Origin: Candidatus Parcubacteria bacterium
Lineage (GTDB): Bacteria > Patescibacteriota > Patescibacteriia > Magasanikbacterales > UBA922
Length of the DNA stretch: 36,849 nucleotides
Assembly: GCA_018646705.1 (NCBI GenBank)
Contig: JABGUG010000032.1
Coordinates: forward strand, 1 to 36,849
Reading direction: 5' to 3'
The position numbers and the translations under genes are program-made. The notes under the pieces were generated by a model. That model made no database searches. It was not told the DNA's origin and worked only from the letters and a program-made list of their open reading frames with translations. This document shows positions 1 to 7,401 of this stretch, one piece after another. Every line of letters begins with the position of its first letter. Positions within the stretch are counted from its first letter, which is position 1.

Positions 1-1
1 C

Positions 2-40
2 GGCGATCCTCCTCCGCTGAACACGCACGACAAGTACTAG
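2..40 (+). CDS. 3' end of a possible GC-rich small ORF cut by the window edge
   Basis: Reading from base 2, twelve codons (ending NTHDKY) run to a TAG at 38-40. The base composition is far richer in GC than the adjoining murG region. The stop is followed by a GC-rich hairpin and a Rho-independent terminator, the same order seen after the short ORFs at 24405, 36397 and 36694, which is the main reason to suspect coding. Frame 1 is also open across this stretch, so the frame is uncertain. No function can be given. Confidence 0.3.
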   Translation, partial: GDPPPLNTHDKY

Positions 41-72
41 CTCGTACGACAAACATCAAACACCTGCTACGT

Positions 73-117
73 CAGGAATGGGCCGTGGTATTTCAAAACC
101 ACGTTCCCATTCCCCTG
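73..117 (+). repeat. GC-rich hairpin after the left-edge ORF
   Basis: GGAATGGG (75-82) pairs with CCCATTCC (106-113). An inner GTGGT/ACCAC stem encloses a short loop, and CAGG/CCTG extends the base with a bulge. It lies between the putative ORF stop and the terminator, as in the other GC-rich units of this window. It may stabilise the transcript 3' end; that role is inference. Confidence 0.65.
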
Positions 118-127
118 CCAGAAAAAA

Positions 128-158
128 AGAAAACAGCACAATGGCTGTTTTTTGTTTT
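128..158. terminator. Bidirectional Rho-independent terminator
   Basis: AAACAGC (131-137) pairs with GCTGTTT (144-150), with a T-run on the plus strand (TTTTTTGTTTT) and an A-run upstream that gives a T-run on the minus strand. It can end the left-edge plus-strand unit and the minus-strand ftsW-murG transcript, whose last stop is at 174. Confidence 0.8.
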
Positions 159-173
159 ATACCTACTAACTCT

Positions 174-1247
174 CTAACTTACCAACTTATCAACTATTCC
201 AAGCACATTTTCTTTTTTTGCCACAGGCAACATTTTTTGTAAATTATGTACAAGTTGTTTTTGTTTTACAGTGTCTCCTAAAACTTCCCTGATAACCCTC
301 GCTAGATGCAAGCCATCTGAAGTTCGCTCATTTACAAATATTGCTGCACCAGCTTTTTCTAAAAAATGTACATTTTCTACTTGATGTCCAGGTTTTGGAA
401 TAATAATAGCGACCTTACCAAGCGCTGCAATCTCAGTCAAAGTACCAAAACCACCACGAGAAACCACTATGTCAGAGGCAGCGTATGCATACTTCATTTC
501 TTCAGTAAAAAATTGATGCACTTGATAATCAGAATACAATTCGACCGCACGATTTACCAGTTCTTGAGGACGTTCTTTGCCTGACAAATGAATTACTTGT
601 GCAAAACCTTTGAGATGATCTACCGCTCTTACGACGAGCTGATTCACACGCAGTGACCCTGTTCCACCACCAGTAGCAAAAACAACAGGTAAATCTTTTT
701 TCAAGTTAAACATTTCTTTAGCTTTTTTTCTATCACCTTGTAAAATTTCATCACGCACAGGATTTCCAAGCCAGATTGTTTTTTTCTTTGAATAATCTTT
801 TATATTTTGTTCGAGTGACGTAGTAATAACTTTTGCAAATGGAGCCATGAGTTTATTTGCAAGCCCAACACGAATATCTTGCTGATGTACCCAAGTCTTA
901 ATTCCAAGAAGCCATGCAGCCCAATGTAGAGGTACTGAAATAAATCCACCCGCAGAAATACAAACATCTGGACTTTCTTTCCATAAAAGTTTGAAAGATT
1001 GAAAAAAACCAATAATAATTCTGAAAATATCTACAACATTCCAGAAAGATAAATAACGACGCAACTTACCAGAAGACAATGTAACAAATCTAAGACCAAT
1101 TTTTTCCACCAACTCACGTTCTGGACCGCGCTTGGTTCCAACCCAAACAAACTCAACATCTCGATTCTCTTTTTCAATTATATCTTTTATAGCTAAAAGT
1201 GGTGTTACTGGGCCAAGAGTGCCACCACCTGAGAATATTATTTTCAT
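174..1247 (-). CDS. murG: UDP-N-acetylglucosamine transferase MurG (GT28 family)
   Basis: MurG moves GlcNAc from UDP-GlcNAc onto lipid I to make lipid II at the inner face of the membrane. I placed the start at the internal ATG at 1247, because the family begins MKIIF-like directly before the first glycine loop; the track ORF adds 17 residues (protein here 357 aa). The N-terminal loop reads GGGTLGPVTP where most MurG have GGTGGHxxP, so the usual His is absent. The GGGTGSLRVNQ loop and the C-terminal SRGGFGTLTEIAALGK nucleotide-sugar motif with downstream HQVEN are typical. There is no clear Shine-Dalgarno. It lies downstream of ftsW in the usual division-cluster order. Confidence 0.93.
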   Translation of the reverse strand: MKIIFSGGGTLGPVTPLLAIKDIIEKENRDVEFVWVGTKRGPERELVEKIGLRFVTLSSGKLRRYLSFWNVVDIFRIIIGFFQSFKLLWKESPDVCISAGGFISVPLHWAAWLLGIKTWVHQQDIRVGLANKLMAPFAKVITTSLEQNIKDYSKKKTIWLGNPVRDEILQGDRKKAKEMFNLKKDLPVVFATGGGTGSLRVNQLVVRAVDHLKGFAQVIHLSGKERPQELVNRAVELYSDYQVHQFFTEEMKYAYAASDIVVSRGGFGTLTEIAALGKVAIIIPKPGHQVENVHFLEKAGAAIFVNERTSDGLHLARVIREVLGDTVKQKQLVHNLQKMLPVAKKENVLGIVDKLVS

Positions 1248-1258
1248 ATTACAGTTAG

Positions 1259-1327
1259 AAAGTATAAAGTTACAAAGTTCATAAAGTTTTTGCTGCAATA
1301 TCCCTTTATAAACTTTTTAACTTTTTA
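1259..1327. repeat. AT-rich intergenic repeat (ATAAAGTT family)
   Basis: The ftsW-murG spacer consists largely of AAAGTT-type units in one direction followed by their complement (ATAAACTTTTTAACTTTTT). Similar text occurs in several other spacers of this window (about 14942, 18905, 26662, 27832 and 35304). It could fold into a weak AT hairpin. Nothing else is seen here. Confidence 0.55.
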
Positions 1328-2434
1328 CTTTGCACTACTATATTTACTAACATTAATAATAATACCCATCCCCACCATACCGATCATAAGCGCACTACCA
1401 CCATGACTAACAAAAGGTAGTGGTACACCAGTAAGTGGTAACAATCCAACCATAGCACCGATATTTAATAATGACTGTATAATAAACCAACTAATAATAC
1501 CTGCAACTAGCAAGCGCCCAAATGAATCAGGGCTATGTTTGGCAATATGCAAAACACGCAGTGTGATGAGTACAAGTAACGCCAAAAATAATCCAATAAT
1601 AACAATGCCAAATTCTTCTGAAGCTATAGCAAAAATACTATCTGCATGTACTTCTGGTAAATACTGAAACTTTTGCCTAGAGTGACCGAGACCTAAACCA
1701 AATACACCCCCTGATCCTATTGCCAAAAATGCCTGGTTTATCTGATAACCCTGTCCTTGTGGATCTAATTCTGGATGAAGAAAAGTAGTAAGACGTTGCG
1801 CACGATACGGTGCTGCAATAATCATAAGTATAAATGCAATAATTGCGACTAGACCAAGAGCTGACAGATGAGAAAATTTCGCATTTGCAAAAAATAAAAG
1901 AAATATCAAAATACTAAACAAAATAAATGTTGTACCAATGTCTGGCTGTGCTATAACCATGACAATAGGTATAAGACCGACTCCCAAAGCAACAAGAAAC
2001 CCGTGTTTGAGATCATAAATCTGTTTTCCCATATTGGACAAAAATGCAGCCATAAAAATAATCATCCCGAGTTTGATAGCTTCTGCTGGTTGAAAAGAAT
2101 TTCCTCCAAGAACAATCCAACTACGAGCACCGGTACCATGAGTAGAACCAATACCAGGTATAAATGGTAAAATAAGCAAAATTAATCCAGCTATAAAAAT
2201 AGGAAGTGCATACTTCTTCCATACATGATAATCAATCTTAGCTGCAATCAAAAATAATATGACTCCTGGAAGAAGTCCTAGTAATAACTGACGCTTGATA
2301 AAAAAATATGGATCTTGAAATCTCTCTATACCTACTGATACGCCTGCCGAACTAAGTACTAGAAGCCCAAACAAAATAAGTACTACAAAGTACGTAAGAA
2401 GTGTGTAATCACTTGTCCTAGTTCTAGTTGCCAT
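1325..2434 (-). CDS. ftsW: SEDS-family lipid II polymerase FtsW
   Basis: This is an integral membrane peptidoglycan glycosyltransferase of the SEDS family (FtsW/RodA/SpoVE), 369 aa with about nine or ten hydrophobic segments. Signature motifs are GARSW near residues 102-106, QPAE at 115-118, GLGLGHSRQKFQYLPEVHAD in the large loop with the catalytic-loop Asp, IFAIASEEFG, and the C-terminal PFVSHGGSALM. Adjacency to murG favours FtsW over RodA. It starts 6 bp after the stop of the small membrane gene upstream, so the two are probably co-transcribed. No cognate penicillin-binding protein is in the window. Confidence 0.9.
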   Translation of the reverse strand: MATRTRTSDYTLLTYFVVLILFGLLVLSSAGVSVGIERFQDPYFFIKRQLLLGLLPGVILFLIAAKIDYHVWKKYALPIFIAGLILLILPFIPGIGSTHGTGARSWIVLGGNSFQPAEAIKLGMIIFMAAFLSNMGKQIYDLKHGFLVALGVGLIPIVMVIAQPDIGTTFILFSILIFLLFFANAKFSHLSALGLVAIIAFILMIIAAPYRAQRLTTFLHPELDPQGQGYQINQAFLAIGSGGVFGLGLGHSRQKFQYLPEVHADSIFAIASEEFGIVIIGLFLALLVLITLRVLHIAKHSPDSFGRLLVAGIISWFIIQSLLNIGAMVGLLPLTGVPLPFVSHGGSALMIGMVGMGIIINVSKYSSAK

Positions 2435-2440
2435 GAAGCA

Positions 2441-2803
2441 CTATACATTTAAAAATATAAGCAAAAATGTCGCTATAACAACAAACACCTGGCAAAGGGC
2501 TGCAAAAAATAAAAGAGTCTGTGCCATAAACTTATCTGTACGATACAATACCCAGCCTAAACATAAATTGATTAGAAAAATCAAAAGTCCCAAAAGTGGT
2601 ACATAGAAAATCTTCCAACTCTCCCCCACCTGGTCTACCCCAAATAAGATATTATAATGCAAAAATACCTGATCTCCTGTCCTAGGGATTTGTATCCAAA
2701 GCCATACCCAACTAAATACATTGAGAATTGCAGATATACCCGTAAAAACTGCTACAGGCAAGGAGGCAAAATAAAGTTTAATAGGATAAAAACGCCATTT
2801 CAT
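2441..2803 (-). CDS. Small three-helix membrane protein of unknown function
   Basis: This is a 120-aa protein with hydrophobic segments at about 13-36, 65-85 and 92-118. A loop between the first two contains FLHYNILFGVDQVGESW. That block is distinctive and I believe similar proteins occur in other Patescibacteria, but I cannot name a family. It is first in the ftsW-murG operon with only 6 bp to ftsW, so a role in envelope or division biology is possible. That is context only. The ATG is preceded by AT-rich sequence with no clear ribosome site. Confidence 0.75.
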   Translation of the reverse strand: MKWRFYPIKLYFASLPVAVFTGISAILNVFSWVWLWIQIPRTGDQVFLHYNILFGVDQVGESWKIFYVPLLGLLIFLINLCLGWVLYRTDKFMAQTLLFFAALCQVFVVIATFLLIFLNV

Positions 2804-2830
2804 AAGTGAAAAAGGAATAAGAAGTAAGCA

Positions 2831-2848
2831 TGCCTGCCGACAGGCAGG
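2831..2848. repeat. Short GC palindrome (TGCCTGCC/GGCAGG type)
   Basis: TGCCTG (2831-2836) pairs with CAGGCA (2841-2846), and CCTGCC with GGCAGG in an overlapping register. It stands out in an AT-rich spacer. Palindromes of this kind are, from memory, abundant interspersed repeats in Parcubacteria. No other full copy is seen in this window. Confidence 0.55.
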
Positions 2849-2922
2849 GATTAGGGAACAAAAGGTAAAAACATCTATTAATCCTTAGTTCTTACCTTAA
2901 ATTATACGCTAAATACGCCCTA

Positions 2923-2951
2923 TTGACAAGAATAGAAAAATCCTTTATAAT
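2923..2951 (+). promoter_or_regulatory. Consensus sigma70 promoter of rpmA
   Basis: TTGACA (2923-2928), a 17-bp spacer and TATAAT (2946-2951) match the sigma70 consensus at every position. The start site is expected near 2958, giving a leader of about 48 nt. Confidence 0.92.
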
Positions 2952-3005
2952 AGCCACCGTCCACTTTATTTTAAATTCTCTCACAAGAAAACTAACTCCG
3001 ACCCT

Positions 3006-3293
3006 ATGGCACATAAAAAAGCTGGTGGTTCTACCAGACTGGGACGAGATTCCCAACCACAATACCTTGGTGTGAAGGTTGGCGATGGCCAAACTGTCAA
3101 ACAAGGTTCTATGCTTGTTCGTCAACGTGGTACTAAAATCCACCCAGGAACAAACGTAAAACGTACTGGTGATGATTCACTTCTATCACTTATAGCAGGA
3201 ATTGTAAAATTTCAAACCAAAAAAAGAAAACGATTTGATGGTAGCCTAAAAACGGCTAAATATGTCAACGTTGTACCTGCTGAAAAAAAATAA
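3006..3293 (+). CDS. rpmA: 50S ribosomal protein L27
   Basis: L27 (95 aa) sits near the peptidyl transferase centre of the large subunit, and its N-terminal tail reaches the P-site tRNA. The protein begins [24 protein letters not shown], the conserved family start, with no N-terminal pre-sequence, so no Prp-type cleavage is expected. The core [21 protein letters not shown] is typical. The gene stands alone behind a consensus promoter and before a strong terminator. The usual partner rplU (L21) is not adjacent. Confidence 0.97.
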   Translation: MAHKKAGGSTRLGRDSQPQYLGVKVGDGQTVKQGSMLVRQRGTKIHPGTNVKRTGDDSLLSLIAGIVKFQTKKRKRFDGSLKTAKYVNVVPAEKK

Positions 3294-3305
3294 ACATTAC
3301 TAAAT

Positions 3306-3336
3306 AAAAAACTCCCGATTACGGGAGTTTTTGTTT
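3306..3336 (+). terminator. Rho-independent terminator after rpmA
   Basis: ACTCCCG (3311-3317) pairs with CGGGAGT (3322-3328) across a four-base loop, with flanking A and T runs (TTTTTGTTTT). Confidence 0.92.
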
Positions 3337-3368
3337 TGATATTTTTTCCTTTTTCCATACAAATCTGC

Positions 3369-3374
3369 TATAAT
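3369..3374 (+). promoter_or_regulatory. Likely -10 element of the SemiSWEET-like gene
   Basis: A TATAAT hexamer lies about 30 bp before the ATG at 3404. No good -35 box is seen at standard spacing, so only the -10 is proposed. Confidence 0.45.
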
Positions 3375-3403
3375 CCTTACATAATATCTATAAATAATCT
3401 ATT

Positions 3404-3748
3404 ATGGTAAATGACAACGGCCTGTACCATGTTCAAAAAAGAAAACGAGCCCATGACAAAAAACTTGAACCATATCCACATCCTCATAAATTCAAAGGAT
3501 TTATCGACCACCTTGTATATGTTGTTGGTATTTTGGGACCAATGTTTGGTGCGGCTCAGGTATACAAAATATGGTCAACCCAAAATGCTGCTGGTGTTTC
3601 ACTTCTTATGTTTGGCTCACATATTGTATTTAATCTGGTTTGGCTCATATATGGTATTATTCATAAAGAAAAACCAATTGTACTCATGTATTCACTCTGG
3701 TTTATTATAAATATACTTATTACAGTTGGAACCATTCTATATAATTAA
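3404..3748 (+). CDS. SemiSWEET / PQ-loop-like three-helix transporter
   Basis: This is a 114-aa protein with a basic, His-rich N-terminal tail (to about residue 32) and three membrane segments at about 35-56, 66-87 and 91-113. The first helix and loop, GPMFGAAQVYKIWSTQNAAG, followed by VSLLMF, resemble the PQ-loop repeat of SemiSWEET proteins, which form dimers and pass sugars or other small solutes. The Pro is present, but the usual PQ pair reads PM. Length and helix count suit the family. The substrate cannot be read from sequence. The next gene starts 1 bp after this stop, so the two are translated from one message. Confidence 0.72.
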   Translation: MVNDNGLYHVQKRKRAHDKKLEPYPHPHKFKGFIDHLVYVVGILGPMFGAAQVYKIWSTQNAAGVSLLMFGSHIVFNLVWLIYGIIHKEKPIVLMYSLWFIINILITVGTILYN

Positions 3749-3749
3749 T

Positions 3750-4544
3750 ATGCAAATATATCTAATAACGCTCATTACAGCTGTTTTCCTACAGATTATT
3801 GGTGTACTTGGAATATTTTTTGCACTCGGCTTTGTACATTCAAAGTTACAATATTTTACACATAAAAATTATAGACAAACACTTGGGTGGAAAGGAATTA
3901 TCTGGACTGCCTGGATTGGAACGCCTATCCATGAGATTGGCCATGCCTTTTTTGCAAAAGTCTTTAGACATAAAATCAACAATATTTCAATTTTCCAACC
4001 AAACGAAGCATCTGGAAATCTTGGTCATGTAGACCATTCATTTAATCCAAGAAGTTTATATCAAAAAATTGGTAACTTTTTTATAGGTGCAGCGCCAATG
4101 ATATTTGGATCTGTAGTCCTTATCATATTTTTATATTTTTTCGTCCCAAATGGAAAAGAAGTATTTGCACCGCTTGCTGAACAACAAAACAGTATTTCAG
4201 GATTTATTACTTCAATAATTGCTTCGCTCAAAAATCTATTTGCTCCAGAAAATATTAGTGCATGGAACTTTTGGCTTTTTCTATATATATCTTTTGCAGT
4301 GAGTTCTCATATGGCACCGAGCAATCAAGATCAAAAAGGTATGTGGAAAGGATTTGTCTGGCTCGTGTTTCTTGTGGTAATAATAAATGCCATCACCCTT
4401 GCGCTTGGTGTAGATATCACTGCTTATGTACTAAATATTACACAGTACTTGGGAATGCTAACTGCAATTTTTATCTATGCGATTCTCCTTTCACTGTTAC
4501 ATTTGATTTTGTCTTCCGTAATACTGCTTCCGTTCAAAAAATAA
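3750..4544 (+). CDS. Membrane protein with zinc-metalloprotease-like HEIGH motif
   Basis: The track starts at 3726, inside the previous gene; the ATG at 3750, directly after that gene's stop, is the better start (264 aa). After an N-terminal helix comes TPIHEIGHAFFAK with HExxH at residues 61-65, as in site-2 protease-like (M50) enzymes. A segment NFFIGAAPMIFG follows, then further helices to the C-terminus. An NPDG-type third-ligand motif is not obvious, so it may be a distant M50 member or a non-proteolytic relative. Its partner is the SemiSWEET-like gene upstream. Activity is inferred from the motif only. Confidence 0.65.
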   Translation: MQIYLITLITAVFLQIIGVLGIFFALGFVHSKLQYFTHKNYRQTLGWKGIIWTAWIGTPIHEIGHAFFAKVFRHKINNISIFQPNEASGNLGHVDHSFNPRSLYQKIGNFFIGAAPMIFGSVVLIIFLYFFVPNGKEVFAPLAEQQNSISGFITSIIASLKNLFAPENISAWNFWLFLYISFAVSSHMAPSNQDQKGMWKGFVWLVFLVVIINAITLALGVDITAYVLNITQYLGMLTAIFIYAILLSLLHLILSSVILLPFKK

Positions 4545-4555
4545 AAATATCTAAA

Positions 4556-4590
4556 CAAAAAAACGACTCGTAAGTCGTTTTTTTTATTTT
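4556..4590. terminator. Bidirectional terminator between convergent genes
   Basis: AAACGACT pairs with AGTCGTTT over a four-base CGTA loop, with A and T runs on either side. It serves the plus-strand SemiSWEET/HEIGH pair and the minus-strand ferritin-like gene (stop at 4597). Confidence 0.9.
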
Positions 4591-4596
4591 GTTTAT

Positions 4597-5013
4597 TTAT
4601 CTACCAAGAGTACTCAGCAAATCTCGTCTATGCTCTTCTTCATCCATAAGAATATCTTCAAGCACACGACGAACTCCATATTCTCCAAGCTCTTCAGCTT
4701 GAGCAACGCGTTCTTTGTAACGAGTAATAGCGAGCTCTTCTCCACCCAAATCTTGTTCAAGCATTGTTTTGCTATCACTTGAAACTTTTCTCTCTTCTAC
4801 ATCCACTACAGGCACACCGCCAAGATCAGAAATCATATCTGATAATTTTTGTGCATGGATCATTTCTTCGTTTGAGTGAATAAGTAATTCTTTTCCAATT
4901 GCATCATACTGAGCTCCAGTAATAGTCGCGGCATGTTGTACGTATTGTACTGCTGCAGCGTATTCCCACTCCAAGTCTTTGTTAAGTTCTACAATAAATT
5001 CTTCTTTTGTCAT
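4597..5013 (-). CDS. Ferritin-like / bacterioferritin-like di-iron protein
   Basis: This 138-aa, probably all-helical protein matches the ferritin-like superfamily. Candidate metal ligands are Glu17 (LEWEYAAA), an ExxH pair at Glu50/His53 (SNEEMIHAQKL), an acidic residue in GGEELAITRYKERV, and a second ExxH at Glu125/His128 (DEEEHRRDL). This is the two-fold four-helix layout of bacterioferritin-type proteins. It probably handles iron or peroxide stress; storage versus oxidase function cannot be told apart here. It follows the cyclophilin gene by 29 bp and is likely co-transcribed. Confidence 0.8.
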   Translation of the reverse strand: MTKEEFIVELNKDLEWEYAAAVQYVQHAATITGAQYDAIGKELLIHSNEEMIHAQKLSDMISDLGGVPVVDVEERKVSSDSKTMLEQDLGGEELAITRYKERVAQAEELGEYGVRRVLEDILMDEEEHRRDLLSTLGR

Positions 5014-5042
5014 AAAAATAAGTTAATAATTAATAATATAAT

Positions 5043-5510
5043 TTATTTTTCCAAAATTTCTACTGTTTGTACAACAACTGGCTCTACTGGTTGAGAAGGT
5101 TCTCCAGACATACTCATTTCCACCTTATCTTCAGCAATCATGTCTACTGCATCCATACCATCTTCAACTTCGCCAAAAATAGTATAATTTTTTGGTAAAG
5201 GATAATCTGCATGCATTATAAAAAACTGGCTACCGTTGGTATTAGGACCTGCATTAGCCATAGCCACAATACCACGATTATATTCACCTTCAAAAGGTTC
5301 GTCATCAAATTTATACCCAGGACCACCCATGCCAGTTCCTTGTGGACACCCGCCTTGAATCATAAAACCTTTTAAGACTCTGTGAAAAATAGTATCATTA
5401 TAAAAATCTTTTTTTGCAAGTGTAATAAAGTTATCTATTGTTTTTGCTGTTTGATTTTCATTAAACTTAATTGTAATATCTCCTTTTGTTGTGTGTAGTA
5501 TTGCTTTCAT
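5043..5510 (-). CDS. Cyclophilin-type peptidyl-prolyl cis-trans isomerase
   Basis: This enzyme speeds cis-trans isomerisation of Xaa-Pro bonds. At 155 aa it is a single cyclophilin domain with no signal peptide, so it is cytoplasmic. The family block FHRVLKGFMIQGG holds the catalytic Arg44; NTNGSQFFI and YTIFGEV follow in order. The GTGMGGPGYKFDDE loop is typical of small bacterial cyclophilins. The upstream flank carries the divergent tRNA-Ser promoter. Confidence 0.93.
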   Translation of the reverse strand: MKAILHTTKGDITIKFNENQTAKTIDNFITLAKKDFYNDTIFHRVLKGFMIQGGCPQGTGMGGPGYKFDDEPFEGEYNRGIVAMANAGPNTNGSQFFIMHADYPLPKNYTIFGEVEDGMDAVDMIAEDKVEMSMSGEPSQPVEPVVVQTVEILEK

Positions 5511-5516
5511 ATTATA

Positions 5517-5545
5517 TTGACTTATGGTTATTTTATTGATATCCT
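5517..5545 (+). promoter_or_regulatory. Promoter of tRNA-Ser
   Basis: TTGACT (5517-5522), a 17-bp spacer and TATCCT (5540-5545). The expected start near 5552 is only about 3 nt before the mature tRNA 5' end, so almost no 5' leader would need to be removed. Confidence 0.8.
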
Positions 5546-5554
5546 AGTGCCCAT

Positions 5555-5639
5555 GGAAGGTTCGCATAGTGGTCTAGTGCGCCGCCTTGGAAAGGCGGTA
5601 TACCTCACGGTATCGGGGGTTCGAATCCCCCACCTTCCG
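5555..5639 (+). tRNA. tRNA-Ser (anticodon GGA)
   Basis: This is an 85-nt cloverleaf. The acceptor stem is GGAAGGT/ACCTTCC with discriminator G. The D stem is three pairs. The anticodon stem CCGCC/GGCGG holds loop TTGGAAA (anticodon GGA at 5589-5591). A long variable arm (TACC/GGTA) marks the class II serine tRNA, and the T arm is GGGGG-TTCGAAT-CCCCC. The 3' CCA is not encoded. It has its own promoter and terminator and reads TCC and TCT codons. Confidence 0.96.
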
Positions 5640-5642
5640 CGA

Positions 5643-5674
5643 GGAAAAAACCGTTTTGAACGGTTTTTTATTTT
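5643..5674. terminator. Bidirectional terminator (tRNA-Ser / LOG gene)
   Basis: AAAAAACCG pairs with CGGTTTTTT around loop TTTTGAA. It ends the tRNA on the plus strand. On the minus strand it overlaps the stop codon of the LOG-domain gene at 5668. Confidence 0.88.
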
Positions 5675-7023
5675 GCCCTAAATTCCTTCACAATATCTAG
5701 AGCACTCTCTACATTGTCTACAATCTGGTATAGTTCATCATCTTCATCACCAATTGTTTCGAAATTATGTACAAAGATCTTCTTGATAAAATCATGCAAC
5801 GGACCCCAAAATTCATGGTCGTACAAAATGATAGGAATCTTCTGCATTTTTTTGGTCTGAATAAGTGTCAAAACTTCAAACAACTGATGCAAAGTACCAA
5901 ACCCACCTGGAAAAAACACAAAGGCCTTGCTTGGTGTAGTAATCATGAGTTTGCGATTAAAAGGAAATTGGAATCCAATAGAGCGTTTTACATATGGATT
6001 AACTCGTTCACGATCACCAAACTTCATATTTATACCTACCGACTCTCCACCATTTTCAAATGATCCTTTATTTGCCGCTTCCATGATTCCCGGGCCACCA
6101 CCAGTAATTACTCCGAATTTTGCCTCAGCTAACTTTACTCCCATTTCATAGGCAGCTTCATAATATTTGGAGTCAGCCTTGATACTCTTCGTACCAAGTA
6201 TAGTGACGTCCTCAACCATGCCTGTAAGAAATTCAAACCCTTCTACAAGCTCTGCCATAATACGAAAGATTTTCCAATCAACATTACCACCACAATGAAA
6301 ACTCTCAGGAGACAATTCGCATACTGGTTTTTTGTCCTTTGTATCTTTTATAAATTCATAAGCTTCCTCTGCGCTATCCACAACATGCCAAGAGTCAATA
6401 TCTTTATTAGGAACAGAACCGATCTTGGATGATTTCTCTTTTAAAAATTCAATCAATGGATTCCAGTAATCTAGTCCGACTAAAATAATAGGAGCTTTAC
6501 TCATCTTACCAAGTTCTATGAGGTCCACTACTTCAAAAAATTCATCCATTGTTCCAAACCCACCTGGAAAATACACAAACGCATTAGCAGGAGACGTAAG
6601 CATTACTTTGCGTGTAAAAAAGTAATAAAATCCTGCAGACTCCTTTACATATGGATTAACACGTTGTTCAAAAGGAAGTTGAATATTGAGACCAACTGAC
6701 TTCCCTTCAGCTTCAAAAGCTCCGCGATTTGCAGCCTCCATAATACCAGGACCGCCGCCAGTAATTGTAGTGAAACCATTTTTACCAAGAAGCTTTCCCA
6801 GATCTCTTGCTATTCCATAATATTTATGATCTTCTTTGAGTCTTGCTGAACCAAGAACAGTAACTTCGCGCTCCAAATTTGATAAAAATTGATATCCTTC
6901 TACAAACTCTGACATGATACGAAAAATTCTCCATGACTCACGATAATCACCCGATTCATTCAAAGTATATGAAAAATCTTTTTTCGATTGTTTTTCTATT
7001 TTTTTTATTGTTTCTTCTTTCAT
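5668..7023 (-). CDS. Tandem-duplicated LOG family (TIGR00730-like) protein
   Basis: This 451-aa protein has two homologous Rossmann-like LOG domains (about 25-230 and 245-451), whereas the family is normally a single domain of about 180-230 aa. LOG enzymes hydrolyse nucleoside 5'-monophosphates to base plus ribose 5-phosphate. Both halves carry GGGPGIMEAAN and an Arg-Lys pair (Arg138, Arg357). The first has PGGFGTMDE with the catalytic Glu161; the second reads PGGFGTLHQ, so Glu is replaced by Gln380. The second half may therefore be structural or regulatory. The substrate (AMP, CMP or other) is not predictable. An inverted-repeat element lies just upstream of the ATG. Confidence 0.88.
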   Translation of the reverse strand: MKEETIKKIEKQSKKDFSYTLNESGDYRESWRIFRIMSEFVEGYQFLSNLEREVTVLGSARLKEDHKYYGIARDLGKLLGKNGFTTITGGGPGIMEAANRGAFEAEGKSVGLNIQLPFEQRVNPYVKESAGFYYFFTRKVMLTSPANAFVYFPGGFGTMDEFFEVVDLIELGKMSKAPIILVGLDYWNPLIEFLKEKSSKIGSVPNKDIDSWHVVDSAEEAYEFIKDTKDKKPVCELSPESFHCGGNVDWKIFRIMAELVEGFEFLTGMVEDVTILGTKSIKADSKYYEAAYEMGVKLAEAKFGVITGGGPGIMEAANKGSFENGGESVGINMKFGDRERVNPYVKRSIGFQFPFNRKLMITTPSKAFVFFPGGFGTLHQLFEVLTLIQTKKMQKIPIILYDHEFWGPLHDFIKKIFVHNFETIGDEDDELYQIVDNVESALDIVKEFRAK

Positions 7024-7033
7024 AAAGACGTCG

Positions 7034-7063
7034 TTGTCATCCCGACCGAAGTGGAGGGATCCC
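7034..7063 (+). repeat. Interspersed repeat, left copy flanking the GIY-YIG gene
   Basis: TTGTCATCCCGACCGAAGTG followed by GAGGGATCCC. It recurs in inverted orientation at 7402-7457. From memory this is a widespread interspersed repeat text in uncultivated bacteria. It ends 12 bp before the GIY-YIG stop. Confidence 0.75.
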
Positions 7064-7074
7064 TTTTTAAATTA

Positions 7075-7377
7075 TCAGATATGACTTCCAAACCAATCTA
7101 TTGCTAAATCTAGCCATTCTGGATTTTTAATTTTAATTAAATTTTCTTTTTTGTTTCTATTCCAGCGCTTTATTTGTTTTTCTCTACTTATTGCATCATT
7201 TATCATCTTATACTCTTCGTAAAAAACAAGCCTATGACATTTATATTTTTTTGTAAAACCTTCTTTCAAACTATATTTATGTTCAAATGTTCGTCGTACA
7301 AGATCATTAGTAACCCCAACATAAAGTGTACCCGTTTTACTTACCATTATATATACAAAATATTCATGTTTTTTCAT
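7075..7377 (-). CDS. Solo GIY-YIG endonuclease-domain protein (UPF0213/URI type)
   Basis: This 100-aa protein consists of a single GIY-YIG nuclease domain. The motifs are VYIM (GIY position), LYVGVTNDLVRR (YIG strand plus the catalytic Arg), a conserved EHK, YKCHRLVFYEEY, and the Glu of SREKQIKRW as the likely metal ligand. Such solo domains resemble the nuclease part of UvrC and homing endonucleases, but no DNA-binding domain is attached. The gene is bracketed by inverted copies of one repeat (7034-7063 and 7402-7457), and the whole block lies between gatA and the LOG gene. A mobile or repeat-directed role is possible; that is inference. Confidence 0.88.
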   Translation of the reverse strand: MKKHEYFVYIMVSKTGTLYVGVTNDLVRRTFEHKYSLKEGFTKKYKCHRLVFYEEYKMINDAISREKQIKRWNRNKKENLIKIKNPEWLDLAIDWFGSHI

Positions 7378-7401
7378 AATTTCCTGTGCACCCCACAGAA
7401 A

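Noticed and set aside
2892-3143. Minus-strand 83-aa ORF over the rpmA promoter and gene
   Set aside because: Shadow of rpmA; it covers a consensus promoter and has no recognisable product.
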